A stretch of 64,000 bases of DNA from Arcticibacter eurypsychrophilus (GCF_001730525.1 NZ_MDFN01000003.1:1-64000); one strand, 5' to 3'. Positions 1 to 9,547 are shown, numbered from the stretch's first letter. The notes: a model not told the origin generated them from the sequence alone. Numbers and translations are program-made.

Positions 1-230
1 GTGTATAGCTATATTAGGACGAGACATCATGTTTAAAACAAGTAGGACTAAGCTTCGTTGCTTCTCCCTTGCTTGTTCGCTGCTTGCGGCTTGCAGCTTC
101 GCTAAAACAGGTGATTAGACGGAGCACAAAGCTACATAGTAGGTGCATGATAGGGATCATGTACGTCCTTACCTCCATCTGGGGATCTACTTGACTCCTA
201 CCTGTTATGAATCTGTTGGCAATTAAATCC
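1..230. other. Non-coding stretch with short repeats downstream of bshB1
   Basis: No convincing gene. The decamer CTATATTAGG occurs at 9-18 and again at 231-240, where it forms the 3' end of the bshB1 coding sequence. Between the copies lies a CTTGC/GCTTCG-rich tract (about 53-110) and a small inverted repeat, CATGAT (146-151) facing ATCATG (156-161). An open stretch at 29-118 only translates this repetitive tract. It could be a degenerate inserted repeat unit or an extragenic repeat family; the sequence alone does not decide. Confidence 0.4.
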
Positions 231-950
231 CTATATTAGGTTAAACAAACTATCCACGCCTACTAATTTTGCTGAAGTAAATCCTTCAGCAAATGTGGCA
301 CCAATGCTTTTACCAAATTCCCGGGCCCTGCCTTCTATAGTCTTAGTGAATTCAGGGTTGGAAATATACGTTTGGTTTTCCTCATCATAATCCGGGGTAT
401 AAAATTGAGTTTTATATGCCAGCATAGATGCTATTTTCCTATCCCAGAAAGGGGTAACATCCAAAATAATATCGGGTTTCACATAAGTATCCTGAATAAA
501 ATTTAAATGAAGGCGAGGACGCCATGGTGATTGTGGTACACCGTTAAGCTCAGTTTTGATTTTTATTAATCCCGAAAGAAACACCGCATCATTAATTAAT
601 CCGGATGCCCTTTTATGATCGGGATGACGGTCCAGAATGGCATTGCCAATAAGGATTTCTGGTTCGTACTGTCTGATTTTTTGAATAATTTGCAAGAGGT
701 GTTCTTCATCATTTTTAAAAAATGCATCCCGCATTCCCAGGTTCTCTCTTACATCAAGGCCTAAAATTTTTGCAGAATCTTTAGCTTCCTCATTGCGTGT
801 TTCAGCAGTCCCCCTGCTTCCCAACTCCCCACGGGTAAGGTCAATGATCCCTACCTTTTTCCCTTCAGCTTTATATTTTAAAATGGTTCCGGCACAACTT
901 AATTCTGCATCATCAGGATGCACGGCAATAACAAGAATATCTAATTTCAT
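231..950 (-). CDS. bshB1: Bacillithiol biosynthesis deacetylase BshB1
   Basis: A 239-residue LmbE/PIG-L family zinc deacetylase. In the family, BshB1 removes the acetyl group from GlcNAc-malate, the second step of bacillithiol synthesis, in the cytoplasm. The N-terminal zinc motif HPDDAE is at residues 11-16 and the third-ligand region RHPDHKRAS is at about 108-116, both intact. Length and the TRGELGSRGT segment fit BshB1 rather than generic LmbE proteins. It is the leftmost gene, transcribed away from the DUF4294 gene's 3' end; no other bsh gene is in the window. The TAG stop lies inside a CTATATTAGG repeat that recurs at 9-18. Confidence 0.9.
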   Translation of the reverse strand: MKLDILVIAVHPDDAELSCAGTILKYKAEGKKVGIIDLTRGELGSRGTAETRNEEAKDSAKILGLDVRENLGMRDAFFKNDEEHLLQIIQKIRQYEPEILIGNAILDRHPDHKRASGLINDAVFLSGLIKIKTELNGVPQSPWRPRLHLNFIQDTYVKPDIILDVTPFWDRKIASMLAYKTQFYTPDYDEENQTYISNPEFTKTIEGRAREFGKSIGATFAEGFTSAKLVGVDSLFNLI

Positions 951-994
951 GAATATTTAATCTCTAGTCAGGCGAAAACACCGACGTATTTGGA

Positions 995-1002
995 CAAAAG
1001 TA
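995..1002 (-). promoter_or_regulatory. Putative -7 element (TACTTTTG) for bshB1
   Basis: On the minus strand this octamer matches the Bacteroidota -7 consensus TAnnTTTG and sits about 45 bases upstream of the bshB1 ATG. No clear -33 TTTG at the expected spacing was seen. Confidence 0.4.
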
Positions 1003-1076
1003 AACTTTGGAAAAGAAATACAGGATTTTTACTGGTCAAATAAAATAAACCTGACGAAGGTATGATAGGAATAAAA

Positions 1077-1700
1077 TTAATTAAATAGGTAATTGCCGTA
1101 ATAGCCATAGCGGACAATCACGTTTTCGATATCCCGATCCTCCTGAGGATCGTATTTTTGTTTTAGGTTATGACCAAAAACACGAGCTACCGATTGGTAA
1201 CAAAAAGCGGTAAAGCCACCTTTTAATTCCTTTACCAGCTCATAACTACTATTTCCTGTTTCTCTATCGATCAATTTAATTAAAATTTCCCCTTGGGTAA
1301 TAGTCATGTTCTTAATCTCTTTATTGAACATATCCTTAATTTCTTTTTCACAGACTTTAACGAGTTTTCTTTGCTCTCTTTTGTTGGTCGTTTGGGCTAA
1401 TTGTTCATTCAGGCGACTGTAGCGGTTCCTTGCAAATTTGGCATAAGGGAGCACCTTCAAAACATTATAACGTAAACGGTTGAACATTGACCTGGCTTGG
1501 GGAGTAAGGAAGATCCTGGTATTATTTACATAGGCATCCATTAGTGGAATCCAAGGGATCATATTGCCATAATCATCACGGGTTACAGCAACTCTTATTG
1601 TATCATTAATCCCTTTCTCCTGAATAGTATCTTTTACCTGACTGTATGAAAAGCTGATCACTATCAAACTTAATACTATCAAAATAGATATTTTTTTCAT
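1077..1700 (-). CDS. DUF4294 domain protein, exported
   Basis: A 207-residue protein with an N-terminal signal peptide (KKISILIVLSLIVISFSYSQ, cleavage near residue 20), so probably periplasmic or envelope-associated. The body is basic and helical (LRYNVLKVLPYAKFARNRY; EQLAQTTNKREQRKLVK) and matches my recollection of DUF4294, a Bacteroidota-specific family of unknown function. The C-terminus ends in an aromatic tail (YGYYGNYLFN). It is divergent from rel and downstream-facing to bshB1. No catalytic motif is visible and no function is assigned. Confidence 0.75.
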   Translation of the reverse strand: MKKISILIVLSLIVISFSYSQVKDTIQEKGINDTIRVAVTRDDYGNMIPWIPLMDAYVNNTRIFLTPQARSMFNRLRYNVLKVLPYAKFARNRYSRLNEQLAQTTNKREQRKLVKVCEKEIKDMFNKEIKNMTITQGEILIKLIDRETGNSSYELVKELKGGFTAFCYQSVARVFGHNLKQKYDPQEDRDIENVIVRYGYYGNYLFN

Positions 1701-1819
1701 ATCTTAGTTAACACAAACATACACCTAATTTCGTATATACCTTTAATTACAACTAAACGGTAAAAGTAACCCTAAAGTTGCAATTAAATTTACTATTTCG
1801 AAATCCTGAGCAATTGAAG

Positions 1820-4051
1820 ATGAATGAATTGGTGATTGATATAGATGCGGAGAAAACCGAAATTCTAAAGCGCTACCGAGCCCTATTAAGAGCTTGTAAG
1901 CCTACTATGCAAAAGGGCGACAAGAAATTAATACGGCAGGCATTCGATATGGCACTTGATAGCCATAAAGATATGAGGCGAAAATCTGGTGAACCTTATA
2001 TATACCACCCTATTGCAGTAGCACAGATTGCTGCACAGGAAATTGGTCTTGGAACAACCTCTATTGTATGCGCACTTTTACACGATGTAGTGGAGGATAC
2101 TGCTATTACCCTGGACGATATAGAACGCGAATTCGGGAAAAAAGTAGCAAAGATCATTGATGGCTTAACAAAGATATCAGGCGTATTCGACTATAATAGT
2201 TCGCTGCAGGCGGAAAATTTCCGCAAGATGCTGCTTACGCTGGCTGACGATGTGCGGGTTATTCTGATTAAACTGGCTGACCGCTTGCACAACATGCGCA
2301 CGATGGATCATATGCCGCGTGACAAGCAGTTGAAAATATCCTCCGAAACGATTTACCTCTATGCGCCTCTGGCTCACAGACTAGGCCTTTACGCTATCAA
2401 ATCGGAGTTGGAAGATCTTTCTATGAAATACACAGAAAGTGAAACCTATAAGTTCGTAGCAAGGAAGCTGAATGAGAAAAAAGCCGAACGGGAAGAGTAT
2501 GTTAATGCTTTTGTAGGTCCGATAAAAGATATCCTGGCCGCACAGGGTTTACACGCCGAAGTATACGGAAGACCTAAGTCGATTCATTCGATATGGAATA
2601 AAATGCGAAAAAAGGGAATTCCTTTTGAGGAGGTATATGACCTATTCGCCATCCGGATCGTGCTGGAAAGTGAACCTGAAACAGAAAAAGCAGATGCATG
2701 GAAAGCGTATTCCATTGTTACGGATCTGTATATACCCAATCCGGACAGGCTCCGTGACTGGGTATCTTCTCCGAAAGCAAATGGGTATGAATCCTTGCAT
2801 ACTACCGTTATGGGCCCCAAGGGACAGTGGGTAGAAGTTCAGATCCGGTCACAGCGCATGAATGAGATAGCTGAAAAGGGATTTGCTGCACATTGGAAGT
2901 ATAAGGAGTCTTCTTCAGATAGTGGACTGGACTTGTGGATTCAAAAAGTAAGGGAGTTATTGAAGAATCCAGATTCTAATGCGTTGGATTTTCTGGATGA
3001 TTTCAAGATGAACCTCTTTTCAGATGAGATCTTTATTTTTACGCCAAAAGGTGCGCTCATGCAGTTACCACTGGATGCAACCGCATTGGATTTTGCATTT
3101 GAAATCCATTCAGATCTGGGTATTCGATGTATTGGCGCCAAGGTGAACCATAAACTGGTACCGTTGGCGCACAAGTTACAAAATGGCGACCAGGTGGAAA
3201 TTATCACCTCAAGCAAACAGGTACCGAAGGAAGATTGGCTGAATATTGTTGTTACAGCAAAGGCTAAGGCTAAAATTAAATCAGCATTAAAAGAAGAGAA
3301 AAGACGGGTTGCCGAAGAAGGTAAAGAACTTTTGGAAAGAAAGTTAAAATCTTTAAAAATCACGTACAACACTGAAAATATACATAAGATCGCTTTTTAT
3401 TTTAAGTTTAACAATACGCTTGACCTGTTTTATACCATTGCTAAAGGTGGGATAGACCTTAAAAACCTGAAAGAATTCCAGGCATCGGAAAAGGTTGTAG
3501 AAAACCGGACACCGGAGCGTATTGCGGCCTCTCAACTGGAAGGCATTATGAACAAGGTGAAGGCAAAAGATAGTGACACACTTCTAATCGGTGAAGATTT
3601 ACAAAAATTCGATTACAAGCTTTCCACCTGTTGTAACCCTATCCCAGGAGATGATGTTTTCGGGTTCATTACCGTTAATGATGGGATTAAGATTCATCGC
3701 ACGAACTGTCCAAATGCCACTAAACTGATGGCCAATTATGGTTACCGGGTAGTAAAAGCAAAATGGACTTCTCAAAAAGAATTAGCCTTTTTAACAGGCT
3801 TACGCATTACAGGTATTGATGAAGTAGGCTTAATCAATAAATTGACAACGGTTATTTCAAATGACTTTAAAGTCAACATGAGATCCATTACTGTGGACAG
3901 TAACGAAGGCATTTTTGAAGGATCCATCATGGTTTATGTAAACGACACCATTCATTTAGAGAATTTAATCCGCAAGTTAAAACAGGTGAAAGGAGTTACA
4001 GCAGTCACACGTTTTGATTCAGAACCACGTAACATTAACAAAGCTTCATAA
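1820..4051 (+). CDS. rel: Bifunctional (p)ppGpp synthetase/hydrolase (Rel/SpoT)
   Basis: Long RelA/SpoT-homologue controlling the stringent response. Domains in order: HD hydrolase with YHP and HDVVED motifs, nucleotidyltransferase synthetase (GRPKSIHSIWNKM, YDLFAIRIV, NGYESLHTTV), TGS (IFIFTPKGALMQLPLDATA), a conserved-cysteine region (CCNPIPGDD) and a C-terminal ACT domain. Intact HD residues and synthetase motifs indicate both activities. An in-frame TTG lies upstream at 1778, but I chose the ATG at 1820 (MNELVIDIDAE), because family members begin about here and a TActATTTcG-like -7 site lies just before it. Product about 743 residues. It is followed closely by fur and purA; purA acts in GTP/ATP balance, a plausible functional link. 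Confidence 0.93.
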   Translation: MNELVIDIDAEKTEILKRYRALLRACKPTMQKGDKKLIRQAFDMALDSHKDMRRKSGEPYIYHPIAVAQIAAQEIGLGTTSIVCALLHDVVEDTAITLDDIEREFGKKVAKIIDGLTKISGVFDYNSSLQAENFRKMLLTLADDVRVILIKLADRLHNMRTMDHMPRDKQLKISSETIYLYAPLAHRLGLYAIKSELEDLSMKYTESETYKFVARKLNEKKAEREEYVNAFVGPIKDILAAQGLHAEVYGRPKSIHSIWNKMRKKGIPFEEVYDLFAIRIVLESEPETEKADAWKAYSIVTDLYIPNPDRLRDWVSSPKANGYESLHTTVMGPKGQWVEVQIRSQRMNEIAEKGFAAHWKYKESSSDSGLDLWIQKVRELLKNPDSNALDFLDDFKMNLFSDEIFIFTPKGALMQLPLDATALDFAFEIHSDLGIRCIGAKVNHKLVPLAHKLQNGDQVEIITSSKQVPKEDWLNIVVTAKAKAKIKSALKEEKRRVAEEGKELLERKLKSLKITYNTENIHKIAFYFKFNNTLDLFYTIAKGGIDLKNLKEFQASEKVVENRTPERIAASQLEGIMNKVKAKDSDTLLIGEDLQKFDYKLSTCCNPIPGDDVFGFITVNDGIKIHRTNCPNATKLMANYGYRVVKAKWTSQKELAFLTGLRITGIDEVGLINKLTTVISNDFKVNMRSITVDSNEGIFEGSIMVYVNDTIHLENLIRKLKQVKGVTAVTRFDSEPRNINKAS

Positions 4052-4080
4052 AGAAATTTAAGATTTGTTATTTTTTTAGA

Positions 4081-4088
4081 TAAATTTG
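4081..4088 (+). promoter_or_regulatory. Putative -7 element (TAAATTTG) before fur
   Basis: Perfect TAnnTTTG match 23 bases before the fur ATG. A TTTG lies at 4064-4067, but the 13-base spacing is shorter than the usual 17-23, so the -33 partner is uncertain. It would allow fur-purA-pabB transcription independent of rel. Confidence 0.45.
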
Positions 4089-4110
4089 AACGTTGAGTCT
4101 AACAAAAAAT

Positions 4111-4584
4111 ATGCCCTTACAAGAAACGATAGCAATGGTTAAAAAAATTTTCGAGGCTTACCTTGAAAATAAAAGTTTAAGGAAAACGCCTGAGCGTTTC
4201 GCCATTCTTGAAGAAATTTATTCCCGTAGTGACCACTTCGATGTGGAGTCCCTTTACATCCATATGAAGAACAAGAAATACAGGGTAAGCCGTGCAACGG
4301 TTTATAATACGCTGGAATTGCTTGTTTCATGTGATCTTGTAACCAAACATCAGTTTGGAAAGAACATGGCTCAGTTCGAAAAGTCGTATGGCTACAAGCA
4401 ACACGACCATATCATCTGTATTGATTGTGGAAAAGTTGTGGAGTTCTGTGACCCACGCATTGGACAGATCCAAAGCATGATGGGCGATTTGCTGAAGTTC
4501 GAAATAAAACACCATTCACTTAACCTTTACGGCAATTGTGAAAAGCTGAAAGAAGGTTTCTGTGACTCATATACTAAAAATTAA
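4111..4584 (+). CDS. Fur-family transcriptional regulator
   Basis: A 157-residue metal- or peroxide-responsive repressor of the Fur superfamily. The N-terminal winged helix is visible ([31 protein letters not shown]), followed by the dimerisation/metal region with [15 protein letters not shown]. The first CxxC is intact (CIDC), but the second cysteine pair is spaced C-x6-C ([10 protein letters not shown]) instead of CxxC, so structural zinc binding may differ. A TTG at 4093 extends the frame, but the ATG at 4111 is preferred because it follows a perfect -7 octamer. It lies 17 bases before purA and is probably co-transcribed with it. Sensing specificity (Fur, Zur or PerR) cannot be assigned. 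Confidence 0.88.
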   Translation: MPLQETIAMVKKIFEAYLENKSLRKTPERFAILEEIYSRSDHFDVESLYIHMKNKKYRVSRATVYNTLELLVSCDLVTKHQFGKNMAQFEKSYGYKQHDHIICIDCGKVVEFCDPRIGQIQSMMGDLLKFEIKHHSLNLYGNCEKLKEGFCDSYTKN

Positions 4585-4601
4585 CAATACTACAATCATT
4601 C

Positions 4602-5876
4602 ATGGCAGTTGATGTACTTTTAGGCCTCCAATGGGGCGATGAAGGCAAGGGAAAAATCGTTGATGTCCTTAGTCAAAATTATGATCTGATCGCAAGATTT
4701 CAAGGCGGACCAAATGCAGGCCATACCCTGGAGTTTGATAATCAGAAATATGTTTTAAATACTATTCCATCAGGAATCTTCAATGCTAAAACCATGAACC
4801 TCATTGGTAATGGAGTAGTTATTGATCCCATTATTTTGAAACGTGAGCTTGATAATTTAAAAACAAGCGGATTTGATCCTGTTGCAGCGAAAAAATTGGT
4901 CATTGCCCGTAAGGCACATCTAATTCTTCCTACCCATCAGCTTTTGGATGCTGCATCCGAAAGTAAGATGGGTGACGAAAAGATCGGATCAACGCTGAAA
5001 GGTATCGGTCCAACGTATATGGATAAAACGGGACGTAATGGTCTTCGTGTGGGTGATATTGAGTTAGCCGATTTCAAAGAGAAGTATGATAAACTGGTTA
5101 ACAAGCATAAGTCTATCCTCTCCCATTACGGTGAAATTCCTGATTTTTCGGAAAAAGAAAAGACTTTCTTTGCAGCGATAGAATTCCTTAAAACCATTGA
5201 ACTGGTAGATAGTGAACATTTTGTAAACCAATATTTGCGCGAAGGAAAGACTATTCTTGCTGAAGGTGCTCAGGGAGCTATGCTGGATGTGGACTTCGGT
5301 TCTTATCCATTTGTTACTTCATCAAACACGACAACTGCAGGAGCTTGTACCGGTCTGGGTATTGCACCTCAAAAGATCGGTTCTGTAATTGGTATTTTCA
5401 AAGCCTATTGCACACGTGTGGGTAGCGGCCCCTTCCCTACTGAATTATTTGATGAGACAGGCGAGAAACTTCGTCAGATCGGACATGAATTTGGTGCTAC
5501 TACCGGAAGGCCAAGAAGATGCGGATGGATTGATCTTCCTGCATTGAAATATGCGGTGATGCTGAATGGAGTTACTGAATTGGTGATGACGAAAGCAGAT
5601 GTATTAAGCGGTTTCGACAAAATATACGCCTGTACACATTACAATCATGGTGGCGAAAAGATTGATTACATGCCTTATGATATCTGCAGTGTGAAAGCTA
5701 TTCCTGTTCTGGAAGAAATTGAAGGATGGAATGAAGATCTGACCGGTATTAAAACTGTGGAGGAAATTCCTGAGAAATTATACGCTTATGTACGGTATAT
5801 TGAAGAACATATCGGCGTACCAGTAAGATATCTTTCTGTAGGCCCCGATCGGGTTCAAACATTGATCTTAAACTAA
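4602..5876 (+). CDS. purA: Adenylosuccinate synthetase PurA
   Basis: A 424-residue enzyme catalysing the GTP-dependent joining of IMP and aspartate, the first committed step to AMP. The N-terminal signature QWGDEGKGK spans residues 10-18, with catalytic Asp13 and His41 (NAGHT) at the same positions as in E. coli PurA. Further family motifs are GPTYMDKTGRNGLR, ILAEGAQGAMLDVDFGSYPFVTSSNTT and the IMP-site segment GRPRRCGWID. The length is normal. It sits 17 bases after fur and 14 bases before pabB, in an apparent operon downstream of rel. Confidence 0.97.
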   Translation: MAVDVLLGLQWGDEGKGKIVDVLSQNYDLIARFQGGPNAGHTLEFDNQKYVLNTIPSGIFNAKTMNLIGNGVVIDPIILKRELDNLKTSGFDPVAAKKLVIARKAHLILPTHQLLDAASESKMGDEKIGSTLKGIGPTYMDKTGRNGLRVGDIELADFKEKYDKLVNKHKSILSHYGEIPDFSEKEKTFFAAIEFLKTIELVDSEHFVNQYLREGKTILAEGAQGAMLDVDFGSYPFVTSSNTTTAGACTGLGIAPQKIGSVIGIFKAYCTRVGSGPFPTELFDETGEKLRQIGHEFGATTGRPRRCGWIDLPALKYAVMLNGVTELVMTKADVLSGFDKIYACTHYNHGGEKIDYMPYDICSVKAIPVLEEIEGWNEDLTGIKTVEEIPEKLYAYVRYIEEHIGVPVRYLSVGPDRVQTLILN

Positions 5877-5890
5877 AGACGATTCCGGCT

Positions 5891-7156
5891 ATGCAACCGT
5901 ATGATTGTATTATAGCTGATATTTCAAAATTTAAGCGTCAAGCTTTACAATGGGCCGCATCATTCGATGTGGCCTGTTTTTTAGATTCCAACCAGTATTC
6001 AAATCCCTATTCAAGTTATACCACTGTGATTGCAGCTGGCGTTTCGAAAGAAATATGCTCAAATTCAGGTAATGCTTTAGGAGAACTTTCTAATTTTCTG
6101 AATAACAATAAGTTATTTATACCAGGTTTTTTTTCTTATGACCTAAAGAACGAGATAGAACAGCTGCATTCGAATAATCAGGATGGTTTGGAATTTCTGG
6201 ATCTTTATTTTTTTGTTCCAAGACATTTATTGCTTATCAAAGGCAACGAGGTCAGGATCATTACAGACAAGCCTAATTTACTCGAAGAAATCAATGCTCA
6301 GGTTCTACCAGATCAAGAAGTTCATTTCGATGGCACTATTCATTCGACCTTAACGAAAGAAGCCTATATTGACAAAGTCAATCAAATTAAAGAACACATA
6401 AAAAAGGGAGATATTTATGAAATGACCTTTTGCCAGCAGTTCTTTTCTGTATGTAAATCCTTTAATCCTCTGGCAGCTTACCTACAGCTTAATTCCATAT
6501 CCCCAGCACCATTTTCAACTTTCTTTAAAATCAGGGATAAATATATCATCTCCTCTTCACCCGAACGCTTTTTAAAAAAAGAAGGATTGATGGTTATATC
6601 CCAACCTATAAAAGGTACGGCAGCACGAAGTGCTGATCTTATTGAAGATAATCGGCTTAAAGAGGATTTAAGAAGCAATTTAAAGGAACAGGCCGAGAAT
6701 ATTATGATCGTTGACCTGGTCAGGAATGACCTGACAAGGACAGCTGTTCCGGGTTCTGTTGAAGTAAAGGAATTGTGTGGAATCTATTCATTTGAACAGG
6801 TCCATCAAATGATATCTACGATTACTGCCCGGGTTTCGGCTACGACAAAGAATATAGATATTATTAAGAATGCCTTTCCAATGGGATCGATGACCGGTGC
6901 TCCTAAAATAAAAGCAATGGAGCTTATCGAATTGTATGAAGAAACAAAGAGGGGAATTTATTCAGGGTCGGTAGGCTATTTTGATTCAAACGGAAACTTC
7001 GATTTCAATGTAATTATCAGAAGTCTTATTTATAATAAAAGTAAAAAATATTTGTCCTTTCAAGTAGGAAGTGCAATAACCTTTGCTTCAGATCCAGAAC
7101 TGGAATATCAGGAATGTATGCTGAAAGCAAAGGCTATGTTAAAAGTTTTAAGCTAA
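5891..7156 (+). CDS. pabB: Aminodeoxychorismate synthase component I (PabB-like)
   Basis: A 421-residue chorismate-utilising enzyme, likely supplying p-aminobenzoate precursor for folate. Motifs: GDIYEMTFCQQF, SSPERFLK, PIKGTAARS with the PabB-type lysine at residue 241 (anthranilate synthases have PIAGT here), IMIVDLVRNDL, and GSMTGAPKIKAMELI followed by RGIYSGSVGYF. All chorismate-fold motifs are intact. No glutaminase (pabA) or lyase (pabC) gene is adjacent. The stop codon is 6 bases from the convergent M48 gene stop. The alternative, a stand-alone isochorismate or anthranilate synthase, is disfavoured by PIKGT. Confidence 0.9.
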   Translation: MQPYDCIIADISKFKRQALQWAASFDVACFLDSNQYSNPYSSYTTVIAAGVSKEICSNSGNALGELSNFLNNNKLFIPGFFSYDLKNEIEQLHSNNQDGLEFLDLYFFVPRHLLLIKGNEVRIITDKPNLLEEINAQVLPDQEVHFDGTIHSTLTKEAYIDKVNQIKEHIKKGDIYEMTFCQQFFSVCKSFNPLAAYLQLNSISPAPFSTFFKIRDKYIISSSPERFLKKEGLMVISQPIKGTAARSADLIEDNRLKEDLRSNLKEQAENIMIVDLVRNDLTRTAVPGSVEVKELCGIYSFEQVHQMISTITARVSATTKNIDIIKNAFPMGSMTGAPKIKAMELIELYEETKRGIYSGSVGYFDSNGNFDFNVIIRSLIYNKSKKYLSFQVGSAITFASDPELEYQECMLKAKAMLKVLS

Positions 7157-7162
7157 TAAGAT

Positions 7163-7948
7163 CTATTTATTATAATATTTCATTGCTTCAGGTAAGCGCT
7201 TTTGAATAGCAGCTATACGCGTTGCATCGCTAGGGTGAGTGCTTAAAAATTCGGGTGACGCACCGTTACTCTGCTTTGCAGTTGCCATTCTTTGCCAGAA
7301 AAATACTGCTTCACTTGGGTTATATCCGGCCATAGCCATAAATGTTAGTCCCAAGCGGTCGGCTTCAGACTCCTGACTTCTTCCATACTTCAACAAAGCC
7401 AGCTGTCCGCCTAATCCATATAGTTGCGCAATACTTTGAGATCCAGTTGCAGATCCGATTACCCCACCGATAGCCTGAGCACCAAGAGTCTGAGAGTACC
7501 TTTCTTCAGCATGTTTGGCTATAGCATGAGCAATTTCATGCCCCATAACAGTAGCTAAACCGGCCTCTGTACGGGTTACAGGCAGTATTCCAGTATAAAC
7601 GGCTACCTTACCACCAGGCATACACCAGGCATTGATATCCGCACTTTTTACCAGATTAAATTCCCAGGTAAAATTATATTGGTTGGCATAGCCATTTGTT
7701 TTTAAATAACGATCTATAGCACTTGCAATGCGGAGACCAACTTTTTTAACCAGTTGCGCATCGGCACCGGAGCTGACAACGACATTTTTAGGATCCTTTA
7801 GAAAAACCCGGTAAGCTTGAACTGATTGTGTTTGTATTTCCTGAGAATTGGCTAAATTTAATTGTCTTCTTCCTGTTAGAGGAACAGTTGAACATGCCGC
7901 CAAAAAGGCTATTAATAAACAGGTACATGTAGTCTTTAAGTATGTCAT
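7163..7948 (-). CDS. M48-family metalloprotease, lipoprotein
   Basis: A 261-residue zinc protease anchored as a lipoprotein. The signal sequence ends in FLAACS with the lipidated Cys at residue 19. The HExxH zinc motif is at 137-141 (HEIAH), and the third ligand lies in SESEADRLGL-type sequence around residue 195, the M48B pattern seen in BepA/LoiP-like outer-membrane quality-control proteases. It is followed on the same strand by no further gene, being the last gene of the nadC-plsY-M48 block, and converges on pabB. Confidence 0.92.
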   Translation of the reverse strand: MTYLKTTCTCLLIAFLAACSTVPLTGRRQLNLANSQEIQTQSVQAYRVFLKDPKNVVVSSGADAQLVKKVGLRIASAIDRYLKTNGYANQYNFTWEFNLVKSADINAWCMPGGKVAVYTGILPVTRTEAGLATVMGHEIAHAIAKHAEERYSQTLGAQAIGGVIGSATGSQSIAQLYGLGGQLALLKYGRSQESEADRLGLTFMAMAGYNPSEAVFFWQRMATAKQSNGASPEFLSTHPSDATRIAAIQKRLPEAMKYYNK

Positions 7949-7981
7949 TTCTTTTTTGTGTATATTGAAGCAACAAAAAAA

Positions 7982-8632
7982 CTATACAGCTGTTTTCTTC
8001 TTGAACATATTTATCTTGGATTCCTTGCCTTTAAGCAGCCTTTCGATATTTTTTTGATGCGTAATCAGGATGAGCACACAAATACACATCCCATACAAAA
8101 CCACCGCTCTTAAGGGAGAATGAAACACAAATATAATGCTCAGCGGAAAGGCAAAACCCGCCAGTATAGAGCTTAAGGATACATACTTGGAGACCATGAG
8201 TACCAGAATAAATACTCCTACGCAGAATAAAGCTGCATCAAAATGAACGGCTAGCACCATTCCAAATAAGGTTGCAATACCTTTGCCTCCACGAAAGCCT
8301 GCAAAGACGGGAAATAAATGTCCCATAACAGCAGTAATGCCTAAGGCAAGCTGATAATTCACAAATTGAATGGAATCCTGGGGACCTGTAATGGACAATC
8401 CTATGAAGTATGCGAGATTAGTAGCGGTATATCCTTTGAGGATATCTAAAGTCATAACGGTAATACCAGCTTTTGTACCTAAAACGCGTAACGTATTTGT
8501 CGCACCGGCATTCCCGCTTCCGTATTCGCGAACATCAATTCCATAGAAAGCCTGTCCTATCCAGACGGCACTAGGAATCGATCCAAAAAGGTAAGCAACC
8601 AACACAGCTGTAATAGAAAATATGGATATCAT
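7982..8632 (-). CDS. plsY: Glycerol-3-phosphate acyltransferase PlsY
   Basis: A 216-residue inner-membrane enzyme that transfers acyl groups from acyl-phosphate to glycerol-3-phosphate, the first step of phospholipid synthesis. The three PlsY motifs are visible: GSIPSAVWIG near the N-terminus, GSGNAGATNTLRVLG, and GFRGGKGIATLFG. Five or so hydrophobic membrane segments alternate with these loops. A lysine-rich tail (KNIERLLKGKESKINMFKKK) closes the protein. It is 33 bases upstream of the M48 gene and 45 bases downstream of nadC on the same strand, so a nadC-plsY-M48 transcript is likely. Confidence 0.95.
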   Translation of the reverse strand: MISIFSITAVLVAYLFGSIPSAVWIGQAFYGIDVREYGSGNAGATNTLRVLGTKAGITVMTLDILKGYTATNLAYFIGLSITGPQDSIQFVNYQLALGITAVMGHLFPVFAGFRGGKGIATLFGMVLAVHFDAALFCVGVFILVLMVSKYVSLSSILAGFAFPLSIIFVFHSPLRAVVLYGMCICVLILITHQKNIERLLKGKESKINMFKKKTAV

Positions 8633-8677
8633 TAAGTATGCAATTATACTAAAAAAGCATTGTTTATGTACTTTATG

Positions 8678-9547
8678 TTAATTTATGTCCTGATTTATAG
8701 CTTTAAGACTCATATCCAGACTCTTTACGGAATGAGTAAGTGCACCCATTGAGATATAATCTACTCCACATTGCGCATACTCCAACACATTTTCTTCCGA
8801 TATTCCGCCGGATGCTTCAGTAGGGAACCTCCCACTGATTAAATTCACTGCAGATTTTAAATTTACAAAACTAAAGTTATCAAGAAGAATGCGATCTGCA
8901 CCCCCAGCTTCAATAACTTCTTCCAGTTCAGAAATCGTACGAACTTCAATTTCTATCTCAAGTGTCAATTTCTTATCCGTTATATATGCTTTTGCTGCCA
9001 GTAAGGCGTTTTTAATCCCCCCCGCATAATCCACGTGATTGTCTTTAATCAGGATCATATCATATAGACCAATGCGGTGATTTACCCCACCACCAATAAC
9101 TACAGCTTGCTTTTCAAGAAATCTTAAGTTTGGAGTAGTCTTCCTGGTATCCAGGACACGGCTATTAGTATCCTTAAGTTTAGCAACTATACGGGCGGTA
9201 GTCGATGCTATTCCACTCATTCTTTGCATGGTATTCAGAACCAATCTTTCAGCGATGAGGATAGAGGAGATGTTTCCTTCCACGGTAAGGGCAATATCGC
9301 CATACTCCACTTTTGCCCCATCATGAAGAAGCACATGAACGAGAAGATCAGCATCCACTTGTTTAAAAATAGCAAGAGCTACATCCACTCCCGCAAGTAC
9401 ACCTTTATCCTTAATGATCAATTTAGCTGCCCCTTTCTTATTAGCCGGAATCGTGGATAAAGAAGTATGATCGCCGGAACCAAGGTCTTCGGCAAGTGCA
9501 TTTGCAATAAATTGAGTAAGTAACTCTTTGTAGTCTTTCATATACAT
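8678..9547 (-). CDS. nadC: Nicotinate-nucleotide pyrophosphorylase NadC
   Basis: A quinolinate phosphoribosyltransferase of 289 residues (287 from the second ATG at 9541), converting quinolinate and PRPP to nicotinate mononucleotide in de novo NAD synthesis. Motifs: EDLGSGDHTS, ERLVLNTMQRMSGIAT-type segment, VLDTRKTTPNLR, GGGVNHRIGLYDMILIKDNH and EASGGISEENV. All substrate-binding Arg/Lys/His positions I can recognise are present. Either ATG (9547 or 9541) could be the start. It is divergent from gpmI and heads the nadC-plsY-M48 block. Confidence 0.96.
   Translation of the reverse strand: MYMKDYKELLTQFIANALAEDLGSGDHTSLSTIPANKKGAAKLIIKDKGVLAGVDVALAIFKQVDADLLVHVLLHDGAKVEYGDIALTVEGNISSILIAERLVLNTMQRMSGIASTTARIVAKLKDTNSRVLDTRKTTPNLRFLEKQAVVIGGGVNHRIGLYDMILIKDNHVDYAGGIKNALLAAKAYITDKKLTLEIEIEVRTISELEEVIEAGGADRILLDNFSFVNLKSAVNLISGRFPTEASGGISEENVLEYAQCGVDYISMGALTHSVKSLDMSLKAINQDIN

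Noticed and set aside
2177..3535. Several minus-strand frames within rel
   Set aside because: They are antisense shadows of a strongly supported coding gene, with no independent motif.
9224..9460. Plus-strand frame inside nadC
   Set aside because: Antisense shadow of nadC, no motif.
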